From positions 76,022,412 through 76,086,411 of the forward strand of contig CM043963.1 in the NCBI GenBank assembly GCA_014529385.2: a stretch of DNA of 64,000 nt, written 5' to 3'. Under the pieces are notes generated by a model. It was not told the origin of the DNA, searched no databases, and saw only the letters and a list, made by a program, of their open reading frames with translations. Of this stretch, positions 31,943-43,291 are shown one piece after another. Every line of letters starts with the position of its first letter. The stretch's first letter is position 1. Made by a program: the position numbers and the translations under genes. Source of the DNA: Adiantum capillus-veneris. Lineage: Eukaryota > Streptophyta > Polypodiopsida > Polypodiales > Pteridaceae.

Positions 31943-32470
31943 ATGGCCAAGGAAGGGAAGCTCAAGATCGAAAAGTTCAATGGCAAGAACTACCAACACT
32001 GGGACTGTTATTTTCCACTAGGAGATATTGCAAAGAAGCTCACAACAATGGCAGATGAAGCATGGATTGTCCTTGATTGAAATGCATTAGGAAAAATACG
32101 ACTAAGCTTGGAGTCAATGGTGGCCTTCAACGTTTTGGAGATGAAGACCATGGAGGACTTGATGAAGTTACTTGACGGGCTCTACAAGAAACCATTGGCA
32201 TCCAATAAGGTATTTCTCATGAAGCGCTTGTTCAATCTAAAGATGGTGGAGAATGCTTCAATTGCTTCAATTGTAGAACACCTAAATGACTTTAGCAACA
32301 ACATAAGTCAACTTCGATGGGTAGTAATCAATTTTGATGATGTAGTGCAAGCTCTCCTTATATTATCATCTCTACCGGATAGTTCGGACAGCCTTGTGAT
32401 GGTTGTAAGTAATTCTATCTCTGACACAAATACTCTTACTAGTTTTATGATGTTTTTGGTGTTCTCCTAA
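31943..32470 (+). pseudogene. Copia E gag
   Basis: ATG 31,943 (MAKEGKLKIEKFNGKNYQHW) is the usual copia gag opening. A TGA after about 45 residues and a frameshift precede the open frame 32,108-32,470 (MEDLMKLLDGLYKKPLASNK, FLMKRLFNLKM, LPDSSDSLVMVV), the UBN2-type gag core. The end (TSFMMFLVFS) is out of frame. Confidence 0.85.
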
Positions 32471-32589
32471 GCGAGGAAATGAAAAGGAGAAGCATAAGAG
32501 AATCATCAAGTGCTACATTGTTAGTGGAAACAAGAGGAAGGCCTAAGGAGAGGTTCAAAAACCAAAAGGGTCATGATCGCTCAAGGCGG

Positions 32590-33060
32590 AGCAAGTCACA
32601 CAAAAGTTAGTTCTTGAATGTTGGAAGTACGGCAAGAAGGGCCACGTCAAGAAGGATTGCTGGTCCAAGAAGAAGAAGGAGTTGGAGTCTCAAGACAACA
32701 AGCCAACATCGGAGGCCAATGTGGTAGTTAAAGTAGAGCAAGATGCTTTAATTCTCTCATTAGAGAATGTGTCTAATTCATGGATAATAGATTTTGGGGC
32801 AAGAGACACCACACAATCAACATTTCCAAGATTACACCAAAGGTAATTTTGGGTATACATGTATACTTGGGAGATGATGAAGCTTGTGAAACTGTCGGCA
32901 AAGGTACAATTTGTGTCAAGACTGCTAACAGAAATGAATGGAAGCTTAAAGATATTAGGCATGTTCCTTCTCTTCGCAAAAATTTACTCTCTACAGAACA
33001 ATTGGACAATGAAGGTCACAACATTGCATTTGGAAACAAACTCTAGAAGATCTCAAAGGA
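32590..33060 (+). pseudogene. Copia E zinc knuckle and protease
   Basis: From about 32,613 the text CWKYGKKGHVKKDCW is a CCHC knuckle with its second Cys changed to Tyr. Then VSNSWIIDFGARD stands at the protease active site (D-F-G-A). Frame 32,780-33,046 carries the rest (RHHTINISKITPKV, LKDIRHVPSLRKNLLSTEQL). Several frame changes. Confidence 0.8.
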
Positions 33061-33139
33061 ATCTTTGGTGGTTGCCAAAGGAGAAAAGGTTGGTACACTT
33101 TACTTGTGTACTGAGAGTTAAAAATCTTCAACTTGTGCA

Positions 33140-34075
33140 ATAGCTACAGAAGTCGACAGTGCGGTGTGGCACTATTGGCTTAGGCATATGAGTTCCAAAG
33201 GATTGCAAATCCTTAAATATAAGAAGCTTCCACAAGGTTTGAAAGAAGTGGACTTAGAGTTCTACGAAGATTGTCTTTATGGTAAACAAAAGAGGGTAAA
33301 ATTCCTAAAAGCAAGAAATGAATAAAAAATAAAAAACTTGAATTGGTTCATTCTGATGTTTGGGGTCCTGCAAGTACACCATCCCTTGGTGGCTCATTGT
33401 ACTATGTAACATTCATAGACGATGCAGCTAGAAAAACATGGATTTATGTGATGAACAATAAATCTGATGTGTTTTCCATATTTCAAATGTGGAAAGCCTT
33501 TGTGGAGAATGTAGGTACGAAGGTTAAAAGCCTCAGATCCGACAATGGAGGCGAATATTGCAACCAAGATTTTGTGATAGCAATGGCATTCGGAGGCGAA
33601 GGACAACCCCAAGGACACCTCAACAAAATGGAATTTCCAAAAGGATGAACAGAACAATCATGGAGCGAGCACGAAGCATGCGGCTATATGAAGACTTACT
33701 ACTTGAGCTTTAGGAGGAAGCAATAAGTACATCTGTGTATTTGATCAACCGGTCACCCTCAATGGCATTAGATGGGGGAGTTCTAGAGGAGGAATGGATA
33801 GGTAAACTGGTGAATTATTCATTTCTCAAAGTGTTTGGGTGTGAGGATTTCATACACATAGATAGAAGCCTAAGGTCAAAACTAGATGCAAAGTCCAAAA
33901 AGTGTTTCTTCATTGACTATGGAGAAGGTGACTTTGGGTATCACCTATGGAATCATGAAGATGGTAAAATCTTTAGAAGTAGGGATGTAATTTCAATGAA
34001 CAAAATATGTACAAAGATTACTTGGAAAGAAAACAAAAAAAAGAAACAGGTCATGAGTACATGGAGCTAGGACGG
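33140..34075 (+). pseudogene. Copia E integrase
   Basis: 33,343-33,648 holds VHSDVWGPASTPSLGG (first Asp), YYVTFIDDAARKTWIYVM and KSLRSDNGGEY (second Asp). 33,735-34,070 holds the downstream part VFGCEDFIHIDRSLRSKLDA and KCFFIDYGEGDFGYHLW. The zinc domain before it (33,160-33,300) is in decayed frames. The copia order PR-IN-RT is retained. Confidence 0.85.
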
Positions 34076-34149
34076 TGAAGACTTAAGGAGTGCAAACAAT
34101 GACAACGCACAACAATGTCAACCCAATGAGGAGCCTCAACCTATTCCCC

Positions 34150-34716
34150 GAAGATCCACAAGAGCAAGTAGACATCCAAAAAGGTTTATTCCTTCCTTCA
34201 ACCATCTCTTGATCTCAGATTCTGGAGGACCGGAATCATACGAGGAAGCTATGCTATGCAACACAAATCCAAAGAAGAATGGATACAGAGCATGCAAGTG
34301 GAGATGGAATCATTACATCGCAGCCAGACACATGGGAACTGGTTGAGTTGCATAAAGGTAAGCGGAAAATTTAGAATAAATGGGTGTACAAGCTAAAGGA
34401 TAAAGAAGCCTGGATGAAAAGGTACAAGTCTAGGCGTGTGATAAAAAGGTTTTCTCAAAAGAAAGGAATTGACTTCAATGAAATATTTTTTCTTATTGTA
34501 AAACTGAACTCAATTAGGCTTGTCTTAAGCCTTGTGGCTGCTCATGATTTAAATCTCAAGCAAATGGATGTAAATACGGCAGTCCCTCATGGTGACTTAG
34601 AGGAGGAAATTTACATGCTTCAACCAAAGGGGTATGAAGTAAAAGGTAAGAAGAAAATGGCTTGAAGATTAAAGAAGATCTTGTATGGCTTAAAGAAAGC
34701 ATCAAGACAATGGTAC
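34150..34716 (+). pseudogene. Copia E reverse transcriptase, 5' part
   Basis: 34,384-34,665 reads RYKSRRVIKRFSQKKGIDF, LNSIRLVLSLVAAHDLNLKQ and MDVNTAVPHGDLEEEIYMLQ, the copia RT fingers. Other frames continue with LKKASRQWY to the insertion point of D. The RT resumes at 45,960. Confidence 0.87.
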
Positions 34717-37067
34717 TGATAGCCGTTTTTTGGCTCTTTGTAATTGTCACAGTGAGTTACCTCACCCTACCAAAATCACCCAAACACTGTGGCTATCCCT
34801 ACCATTTAACTATATATAGGCGTATGTGAGTTAGGGAACTTTCCCCATATTTTCTTTAAAACCCTCAGCTAGCTAGTCACTGGGCTAGTTGAGCCAAAAA
34901 AATAAAAATTATAAGTATATTATGGCCCATTTATGTGTAAATATTTCATTGTATATAGGGCCTAAATAAAAGGATTTTTTTCATAATTATTTTGGTATCT
35001 ATTTAAATAATTCTACCTAGGTGTGTGTTATTTATGCTCTGTACATTGCCTCACCATTACCACAATTTTTCTTACCATTTTTCATACTCTTTATTCCATA
35101 TAGAAATATTTTCATGTAAGCTTCTCTTATTTTTGGTGTAACTCCATCCCAACAAAAAAACAAAAAAACTAGTTTTATTTATGTGTATATTTTTTCACTA
35201 TTGTGATTTTTCCCTTCCTACATCTATTTTGTTTTTTTTTAGAACACCAAAAATATTTATCTTTTTATGGTAGCCTCATAATGAGAGAGATTTCTTTTGA
35301 CCCCTTTATATTTTTTCCACTTATATTATTTATATTTGACATGTACATATTTTTTAGACCCCTCAATATTTGATTTTCTTAGTTGTACTATTTACTTATA
35401 TCATAATCTCAACAATATCTTCAATTATAGACCTACCAAGGGTAGGTGGCATGCATACATGCACTATGGAGGGCTCACTCTTGGAGGTATTCAAAAGAAT
35501 CATCCAAAGAAGGACCCCACAAGGACCTTGTGCAGTGGAAAAAAACGGTCGGTTTTGCTGAATTTTTAAAGTTCACTTGCTCTCCGAATTTGAAAAGGTG
35601 ATACAAACAAAAGTTGTAGCTCGTGGGCTGAACTTTTGCCTCAAATTTTTTTATATTTTTTTGAGCTACGAGCTGTGAGATATGATTTTATTAGTGGACC
35701 CCAATTTTCCCATGCTATGCAGCCACACTCTCTCTTCCACTTTATCATTTTCCTCTTTCACACACACTTCTCCACTCATCATCCCCACCTCTCTCACCAC
35801 TCCTCTCTGCACCCTACTCACCTTCTCCTCAACCTTGAAGAATAAGAGAAACCATGGTGAACTCATACCTCCCACACACAATTCCATTCCAAAATTGACC
35901 ACCTAGTATCATTTTTCCTCCTCCAGTTTACCCATATCTATCAAAAAAACCACAAAATTCAGCCTCTTCTCTTAAAAGACAGCATCATGGTGGTTGATTA
36001 CTCAGCTTCAATTACCTTGTCTCTCAAGGAAGGTCAAGAGTGGAGAAAAAATGTACCGTCAAAGCTAGTGGACCGTCAACAAGCGTCAAAATTGGCCCTA
36101 CTCAAGACGACACTTGGAGCATCAACCTTGTAAGAAATCCACCTTTTCTTACCTCTTAAGAGTTTTTCTTCCTTATTTGTATCCTACATGGATACTCCCA
36201 TTGTAAATATCCAATTCCATTTGTAAATTAATACTAACTCTACTAACACTAACCCACTATGAAAAGTCCTATCACCTCCATTTCTCTCCTCTCTCTTTCC
36301 CCACCAACTTCTTGATAATTCCAAGCAAAAGAAATTAGATAAATTGCTGAAAATCTAACCCAACCATGGTTAGAGGAGTAACCCTAGCCTTCAAAATTGC
36401 TATAAAAGGAGGGTGTAGCTAGCACAAAAAGGGGGGAGCCATAAGCAAGAGCACTATGCTATAGCTTGAGAAGCCAAGCTCAACCTCTCTAGAAGGAGCT
36501 CTTGAGTGGAAGCTCATTGTCTTATGCATGTGCATTTGTTGTAATAGGGGATTAGCAAGGGAACTCTATGCCATTGTAAGAGAGAGAGTGATCATTCAAT
36601 TGAGAGTAGGAAATCTATCATTTCTCCTACTAGTGTAAGCCCAACATTTGTTGAATCAAGGAAGGTGAATTTGGACTAAGATTGGATATTTTGTCTCCCT
36701 TCCAACGTGAAGTAATGGACAACAATGATGCGTAAGTGCCTTGGTGTTTTTTGTTAAGTTCTTGATAGCTTGTCTCTGGTGTTGTCATCAATCTAGCCAT
36801 AAATCTCACATACTGTAAGAGGGCGACAGGGTGGAGAGGACTCCCCTGGCTTTAAGACAGTGATTGGGGTGGCTTTTCTTGTGATGTGTTGTGGTGAAAT
36901 TTACGCAAGCTATGTTGAACAAATACTAATTTCACTTTGATTTGTCATGACAGATTTGTAAGAAGGTATTAATGCAACAAGCACCCCCTCCCCCTTTCTC
37001 TCTCTTTCTTAAATATATAGTTGTGTTTGCTTGATCATTGCCGATACGTTTCAAAGCAGCCCGAGCA

Positions 37068-37107
<40 letters not shown>

Positions 37108-37376
37108 TTTTAGTGTGTGAGAGTGTTCCATTGGTGTTAGGGTTAGTGTAAACTCCTTGCTTGTTTGTGGGTTGCTCTAACGATTCTCCTCTTTTGCGTC
37201 CTAGTTCGCTCTTAAACTAGGTGGTGCCCCTTGTGTAGTTGGGATTTGGCTGTGGGTTTGTTGTTTTGGTTTGTGTTGTGTTGTGCCCCAGCCCCATTGA
37301 GCAGCAGGGGAGCCTTGAAGGGTGTCTAGAGGTTGCTCTTCTTGTTGCCCGCCCCGGACCGCCTCAAATTGGTGCC
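34717..37376 (+). repeat. Element D 5' LTR (2,660 bp)
   Basis: Begins TGATAGCCG and ends GACCGCCTCA. Contains a TATA-like GCTATAAAAGGAGGG at about 36,400, which places U3 upstream and suggests transcription start near 36,430, and a (CT)n tract at 37,071-37,104. Small frames inside it repeat in the other LTR and are not conserved beyond that. Confidence 0.93.
36400..36415 (+). promoter_or_regulatory. Element D LTR TATA box
   Basis: CTATAAAAGGAGGGTG within the LTR is a strong plant TATA-box form and is duplicated at about 44,980-44,995 in the 3' LTR. Position about 970 bases before the LTR end implies a long R-U5 part. Confidence 0.6.
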
Positions 37377-37378
37377 CC

Positions 37379-37395
37379 CACGGAGGACGGCTTGT
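37379..37395 (+). other. Element D primer binding site
   Basis: TTGGTGCCCCCACGGAG starts two bases after the 5' LTR. It matches the element A site except for one base. tRNA not assigned. Confidence 0.8.
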
Positions 37396-37440
37396 GTATT
37401 TTTGTGTAGAATCAACCTTTAGCATAGTCAAGTAGTTTGT

Positions 37441-37653
37441 ATGAATCACGAAAATTTGTATGATCCTTTCATTCCCATTGCAAGGCAAAAGGTACACATA
37501 ATTGTTAGTACTAAGTTGCAATTTCAACGTGTCATTCGTAGAATTTTAGGTCCTCTTAGGTTGGCCGAGATAAACGCTTCAGTAAATCCTTTTATTTTGC
37601 CTCTCATTAGGTACGACCTTAGTTTGGACGTCTATATTTTTGTTTTGTTTTAA
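37441..37653 (+). CDS. small leader ORF 1 of element D (70 aa, unknown function)
   Basis: An open frame of 70 residues (MNHENLYDPFIPIARQKVHI...) between PBS and gag, ending in TAA. Its C-terminal half aligns with the next ORF: both carry NP-(F/V)-ILPLI, S-(L/F)-DV and a final hydrophobic IF-(V/I)-L, with G-x2-R-x2-E-I-x-AS before. No domain is recognised. It has no signal peptide or clear membrane segment, but the last residues are hydrophobic. Being the first ORF after the leader it could be translated or could regulate gag translation; this is inference. Confidence 0.5.
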   Translation: MNHENLYDPFIPIARQKVHIIVSTKLQFQRVIRRILGPLRLAEINASVNPFILPLIRYDLSLDVYIFVLF

Positions 37654-37674
37654 GCATTAGGTCATGCATAGACC

Positions 37675-37893
37675 ATGGATAATGGCCCAGGAATAGAGGT
37701 TTTCCCCTTCCATTTCACTCCACACATTAGAATAAACATTGCAATTAGTAGGAAAATCCATATTCAACAACGTATGGTGTTCATGTTTGGTGCCCAAAGA
37801 GTAGGAGAAATTCTCGCATCACCAAACCCTGTCATCCTACCTCTTATATACTATCATAGGTCGTTTGATGTGAATATCTTTATTTTGTTGTAG
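37675..37893 (+). CDS. small leader ORF 2 of element D (72 aa), paralogue of ORF 1
   Basis: 72 residues (MDNGPGIEVFPFHFTPHIRI...), 21 bases after ORF 1 ends, 84 bases before the gag ATG. Roughly 40% of the aligned C-terminal positions equal ORF 1 by eye, including ILPLI, Y, DV, IF and L. That similarity in protein, with most third positions and flanks diverged, suggests an old tandem duplication retained as open frames. Function unknown. Confidence 0.5.
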   Translation: MDNGPGIEVFPFHFTPHIRINIAISRKIHIQQRMVFMFGAQRVGEILASPNPVILPLIYYHRSFDVNIFILL

Positions 37894-37977
37894 AATAGAT
37901 TGCAAGCTAGATACATTATTGTGTAAATCTTTTTAAGAAAGAAAAACAAAAACGGGTGTCACTTTGAAATCAATTCA

Positions 37978-38712
37978 ATGGAAAGCCAACGCCAAATGTC
38001 TGGGTATCCTCTTTTCTTTGGAGATCCTGGAGAGGATGCTGAATTATTTTTAGCGAATTTCAAGATGTCTTGCCGTATCAAGAGGATAATAACTGATCAA
38101 GAACGTGTAGAAATGTTTGAGGTGGTCCTTAGGAAAGATGCTAGCACTTGGTTTGACTCTTTGCCTGAGGAAGTTAAGGGGAATTACACAGAAGTTTTGA
38201 ATCGTTTTAAGAGATACTTCTTTGATCCCCAAAACACTCAAAAACTATGGCAAGACATTGTTTCTCATAAGCAAAAAGACTTAGATGACTACTACTTGTA
38301 CAAGCAAGAGTTTCTACGTCTTTGGGCTCTATGGATACGAAATGTTGCTAACCCTGGTGATGGTGCAGAATTTCTAAAGAAGGAGAGGTTCATAGCCGGA
38401 CTCTTTCCTGACCTTAAGGTAAAAGTTGAGGCGGGTGCACCTACTACCTTTGATGCAGCTGAAACGAGGGTTGCTGAGAAATATAGGAAACTCAAGTGCT
38501 TAAGGGGAGAGGTTCCAATAGAAGGTCTTAGACCCAAAGGTAAGTCACAAGCATCAACATCGAGGGAGCTTCCTGAGGTAACGGCGGAAGTAATTGAGAA
38601 GTTAAATGAATCTTTAAGCAGCCTGTCAATTCACCTTGCACAAGCTGTAGGTCCAAAGGGACAAGCAAAGAAGTCTGAAGAGCGAGATCCACGACCTAGG
38701 AGAGTCTTGTAA
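37978..38712 (+). pseudogene. Element D gag, capsid part
   Basis: 244 residues from ATG 37,978 (MESQRQMSGYPLFFGDPGED). The capsid pattern is clear: FEVVLRKDASTWFDSLPEEV, RFKRYFFDPQNTQKLW, FLKKERFIAGLFPDLKVKVE. The frame stops at TAA 38,710-38,712 exactly before the zinc knuckle, which continues in the same frame. Decay of one codon is the simple explanation; see finding. Confidence 0.9.
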
Positions 38713-41472
38713 TGTTGGAATTGCGAAGAGTCTGGACATGGGATGTATAATTGTCCTTGGCCCCGTGGGGAGCCAGGGAGACCTAACTTGAATTACCCAG
38801 TGATGAATGCAGGAGAAGGAGCTGGTCAACAACCAAGGCTTCTACAAAGACCAAATGGACCAAGACCACCTCCACAAGGGGTAGAAGGAGTTCCACCTTT
38901 GCCAGATCCAAATGTGCATGTGGTAGAGGTGACAAACTCAAATGAGGTTGACATGGAAGCAAATGGCATTAAGCATGGCCGAGGAAAAGGTAAAGAGAAA
39001 GAGGGTGTCCCATCACAGAGTGACCATGGACAAGGCAAGAAGGCAAAGGAGACTAAGGAAGCTAAGAGGACTCGACGTCGTATCAATCTCCAAGACTTCC
39101 CTCTTGGACATGGTATGGCTCCATACAACCTGTTGGAAGACATGCGAGGTAAGGGTCCTGATATCTCATGGCCTAAATTTCTTGCATTATGCCCACAAGT
39201 TAGGAGGGATTTAACAAAGGCAGTTAGCACTAGGAGAAAGGTAAAAGAGATTTTTCCTGTTGTAAAAATTGCACATGCTGAAATGAACAAGGATATTACA
39301 CCTGTGCTAGATTGTTACATAAAAGGAAGATTGGTTAGGAAAGGTCTAGTGGATGGGGGTGCACAAATTTGCATCATGACAGAAGGGCTCATGCAAAGAC
39401 TAGGCATACACATCCATGAGACACCTGAAATCAAAGTGAAAATGGCAAACAATAGCAAGGCTAGGTGCATAGGCATTTGTAAAAATGTTTTTGTGGAGGC
39501 CTTTGGCATTAAGAAGGCAGTGGATTTCTATGTCATGTCTACCAAGGGAAATGGTTACCCATTTATCCTAGGAAGACCATGGCTAATGAAAATGCGAGCT
39601 TTGCAGGATTGGGAGAGTGGAAAGCTAATTTGCAGGAGTGACAATCACAAGAAGGTTGTCTTTGACATGAAGGAGCAACGCCAAGAGGAGCTCCATGAAG
39701 AATCATCTCGAAGTGAGACGGAAGAAGATTGGACTGAAAACACTTCAGAAGAAGAAAGTAGCGGCAGCATTATTGAAGAGGAGTCCTCCATTGAAGTCAT
39801 GGGGGTAAGGTTTAAGCCAAACAACCAGGAGACCTCTTCTCGAGGTTTGGAAGAGGTAGGTTCCCAAGAGAACCAAAAGGTGGAAGATGAAGGAATGTTA
39901 GAAGGTATGTTGTCTACAACACTTACAAAGGATGAAAGAGAGGAGTTCAAATGTGTGCTAAGGAAATTTCCGAGGCTTTTTTCTAAAGACTACACCGATG
40001 TGCGTGGAGTAGATGTTGTTCAACACAAGATTGAGTTGAAGCCAGAGGCCACACCTAAGGCTCAAAAGCTACGAAGGCTAGGAGTCATTAAGGAGCAGGC
40101 TCTACTCAAGGAGGTAAGAAAGCTTCTAGCAGCAGGTTTCATTTATCCAATGGAGAATTCAGAGTGGGTCTCTCCCGTTGTTGTCACTCCTAAGAAAAAC
40201 GGCAAGTGGAGGGTGTGTGTGGATTATCGTCCACTTAATGAGGCAACAAAAAGAGATCACTTTCCCCTCCCATTTCAGGATGAGATACTAAATGAAGTAG
40301 CTGGTCATGAGAAGTACACTGTGTGTGATGGCTACTCGGGTTACTTTCAAATAGGTATCGCATTGGAGGATCAATTGAAAACAACCTTTATCACTCCTTG
40401 GGGTTGTTATGCTTTTAGAGTCATGCCATTTGGCCTGACAAATGCTCCTGCAACTTTCCAACGCTTCATGAACATGGTGTTTCAAGCATTCTTTGGAAAG
40501 TACATTAGGGTTTTTATTGATGATTTTTGCATTTATAGCTCAAAATCATTGCATCTACAAAGGGTAGAAGAAGGTTTAAAGAAGCTCTATGACATGGGAG
40601 GTCAACTCAACCCCGACAAGTGTCACATAGCTGAGGATGAAGTGATCTTGCTTGGTCACAAGGTTTCCTGTAAAGGCATTGAGGTGGATCCTTCAAAGGC
40701 AAAGGCTCTTATTGAGCTCCCCTCACCCAAGAATCTCAAAGAGGTCATATCATTCATTCAAAAAGTGAAGTATATGTCACGCTTTATTCACTTAGCTTCG
40801 GAGTTTCTTCATCCTTTGCAAAAGTTGACACAACAAGTAGAATTTGCATGGTCTAATGAGCTTGAAGAGTATTTTTGTAACATTAAAGTCATTTTGTCAG
40901 AGCTACCAACACTCATGCCTCCTTGTTGGGAGTACACATTCTTTGTTAGCTCTAGTGTTGGAAGGGAAACAATTGGTGTTGTGTTGCTACAACAAGATCC
41001 CCACAGTACAAGGATGCGACCCATCTACTTTGCTAGTAGGGTCATGAATGCTTTGGAGAGAGACTACACAGAAGCAGAACTCATGATTCTTTCTCTCATG
41101 TTTGCGGTGAGAAAGTTTAGATCCTACCTGCTACCAAAACCTTTTGTAATTCTCACTGCAGAGAATTTGTTCCCTTGGGTGTCATCTCAAATGAATCTTA
41201 GTACTAGGATCTCAAAGTGGATTATGGAGTTGCAAGAGTTTCAATACTCTTTCAAGGTAGACGATAGTGTGCGTGCACAATTGGCAGGGATTCTCACTTA
41301 TAGGGTGCATGAAAAGGAGATTAAGGTGCCTGAAGTAAAGACCCTACCATTACCACCACCAAAAAGTATTCCTAATGCTTTTACCTTGTTCTTTGATGGA
41401 GCTTTTCGTCGAGCCATAGGAAAAGCAGGGGGAGGGCTAGTGTTGCTGTACCCAAGGGAGAGGTGGTCATGA
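38713..41472 (+). pseudogene. Element D zinc knuckle, protease, RT and RNase H
   Basis: Same frame as gag after the TAA: knuckle CWNCEESGHGMYNC begins at 38,713. From the first Met (38,743) 909 residues follow: a proline-rich then basic linker, protease (DGGAQICIMT at 204-213, FILGRPWL), an acidic Ser/Glu spacer (310-350), RT (435-620; EWVSPVVVTPKKNGKWRVCV, MPFGLTNAPATF, catalytic FIDD at 591-594), RNase H (RPIYFASRVMNALERDYTEA, FRSYLLPKPF) and the start of the second RNase H (LFFDGAFRR). The last residues leave the frame because one base is missing near 41,451. Confidence 0.93.
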
Positions 41473-42446
41473 AAGAGAAGTTCAATCTACCAAGTTCGGC
41501 TAGCAACAATGAAGCAGAATACGACACACTAATTCATGGTTTGAAGATGTGCATTGGCCAAGGGATACAACGCCTCATGGTAAAAGGAGATGCACTTCTC
41601 ATTGTTAAACAGATTTTAGGTATTTGGGCATGCAAGAATGAAAGCTTACGGACAAAATTTCATGCCATTCGTAGATTGTTTAATCAATTTGAAGAAGTGC
41701 AACTATATCATATTCCTAGGAAACAGAATGAAGATGCCGATTTACTTGCACAGCAAGTAGTTACATGTGTTGAGAAAGAAGTGCAGGTCATCATGGTGGC
41801 AGCAACTGTCAAGCAACCGAGATACCAGGGATTGGAGTCATTGACTCCCATTATTAGCTACATTTTGGAGGGCGAGTTTCCACAAGACTTCACGAAGGCT
41901 CAAAAGAGGAGACTCATGAAGAAGGCAAGCGCATATCTCTTCCTAGAAGGCTCCCTCTATCAAAGAGGGAGGGATCAAGTATGCAGAAGAGTACCAACTA
42001 TTGAGGAAATTCCAGCCATTCTAAAAGGTTTGCATGAAGAAGCATGTGGTGGTCATTTTGCCCAAGAATTAACTGTGAAGAAGATTTTGCTTGCGGGGTA
42101 TGTTTGGCCAAGTCTGCATATGGATGTCCAACATTGGTGTAAAAGTTGTCACAATTGTCAGGTAAATGGGAATAGAAGATTGGTTTATGGTCCAAGGCAA
42201 ATCGTTCTTGCAAATGGACCGTTTGAAAAATGGGGCATTGATGCTATGGGTCCTCTGCCTAGGACAAAAAATGGTAAACTCTACATTCTAGTGGCTGTAG
42301 ACTATATGACTAGGTGGGTGGAAGCACAAAGTGTGGCAAAGGTAAATGAGAAGACAGTGAGCAAATTCGTCTACACTCACATTTGTTGTAGATTTGGCAC
42401 ACCTTTGGAGATTGTTTCTGATAATGGTCCATGGTCCAGGGTTTAG
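41463..42446 (+). pseudogene. Element D second RNase H and integrase N-terminal two thirds
   Basis: Frame continues the Tat-type second RNase H (SASNNEAEYDTLIHGL with Glu, RLMVKGDALLIVKQILG with Asp, IPRKQNEDADLLAQQ with the last Asp). Then comes integrase: HEEACGGHF, VQHWCKSCHNC (HHCC), KWGIDAMGPLPRTKNG (first Asp), YMTRWVEAQ and SDNGP (second Asp). It is cut by a 7-base tandem duplication (ATGGTCC twice, about 42,423-42,436). Confidence 0.92.
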
Positions 42447-43263
42447 AAAGGGATTGCTCACAGAAGTCTGTGAAGAACTTCACATTCTACATTGTCACAG
42501 TACACCCTACTATCCCCAATCAAATGGTTTGGTAGAAAAAGCTAATGGTGTCATTGCAGGCATCATTAGAAAGATGGTGAAAAACAAGACAAAGTTGTGG
42601 GATGACTTCTTGGATGGTGCCTTGTGGGCATATCGAACCACATATAGGGAAGCCACGGAGTTCACACCATTTTACTTGGTCTATGGTCAAGAGGCTTTGC
42701 AGCCTATCGAGCTCAACATTCCAACAATGCGACTTCATGGCAAAGGAGCACAAGATGATCAAGAGGTATGGATGGATCGACTGCTTACCTTAGCTGAGCT
42801 TGAGTGGAAAAGAGAAGCAGCATACGAGTGCTATAAGAGGAAAGCCACACAGACAAAGGAGAAGCTTGACAAGAAACTGAAGGACAAAGGCATCAATGAA
42901 GGAGATCTTGTGCTAAGGTATGACAATCGACTCGATAATCGTTTTGATGCCAAATTTGAAACAAGATGGCAAGGGCCATACATAGTCAAGAAGGCTTTCA
43001 ATTCAAGTTACTATCAGCTTATGGACTTGAATGGTAAAGAGCACTCCAGGAAAGTAAACCGGTATCGCTTGAAGCACTATTTGAGTCGCATTCTACCAAA
43101 GGATCTACCAAAGATCTGTCAAAAGGCCACTGTCTCATGTAAGTATTGTTACATGAAGCATGAGTGTAAATCTAGCCAAAATTCTGAGGGGCCAAACAAT
43201 AAAGATCTCGTCAAGGACTCTGAAGCACTCTCTTTGGAAAAGATGCTCTATGATGGTACATGA
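42437..43263 (+). pseudogene. Element D integrase C-terminal part
   Basis: Continues integrase after the 7-base duplication: GFRKGLLTEVCEELHILHCH, YYPQSNGLVEKANGV with the catalytic Glu, LWAYRTTYREATEFTPFYLV, then the C-terminal domain (YDNRLDNRFDAKFETRWQGP, LNGKEHSRKVNRY). A Ser/Lys-rich tail ends at TGA 43,261-43,263. No chromodomain, as expected for Tat. The frame is open from 42,394, but the first 15 residues of that frame are not integrase. Confidence 0.92.
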
Positions 43264-43276
43264 ATATACCATCATC

Positions 43277-43291
43277 CAAGGAGAGGGCTAA
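43277..43291 (+). other. Element D polypurine tract
   Basis: AAGGAGAGGGCTAA sits immediately before the 3' LTR start TGATAGCC. Confidence 0.8.

Noticed and set aside
35297-35906. ORFs in the element D LTR, repeated at 43,881-44,490
   Set aside because: They are the same DNA in the two LTRs, so their apparent conservation is a by-product; sense and antisense frames overlap and no motif is seen.
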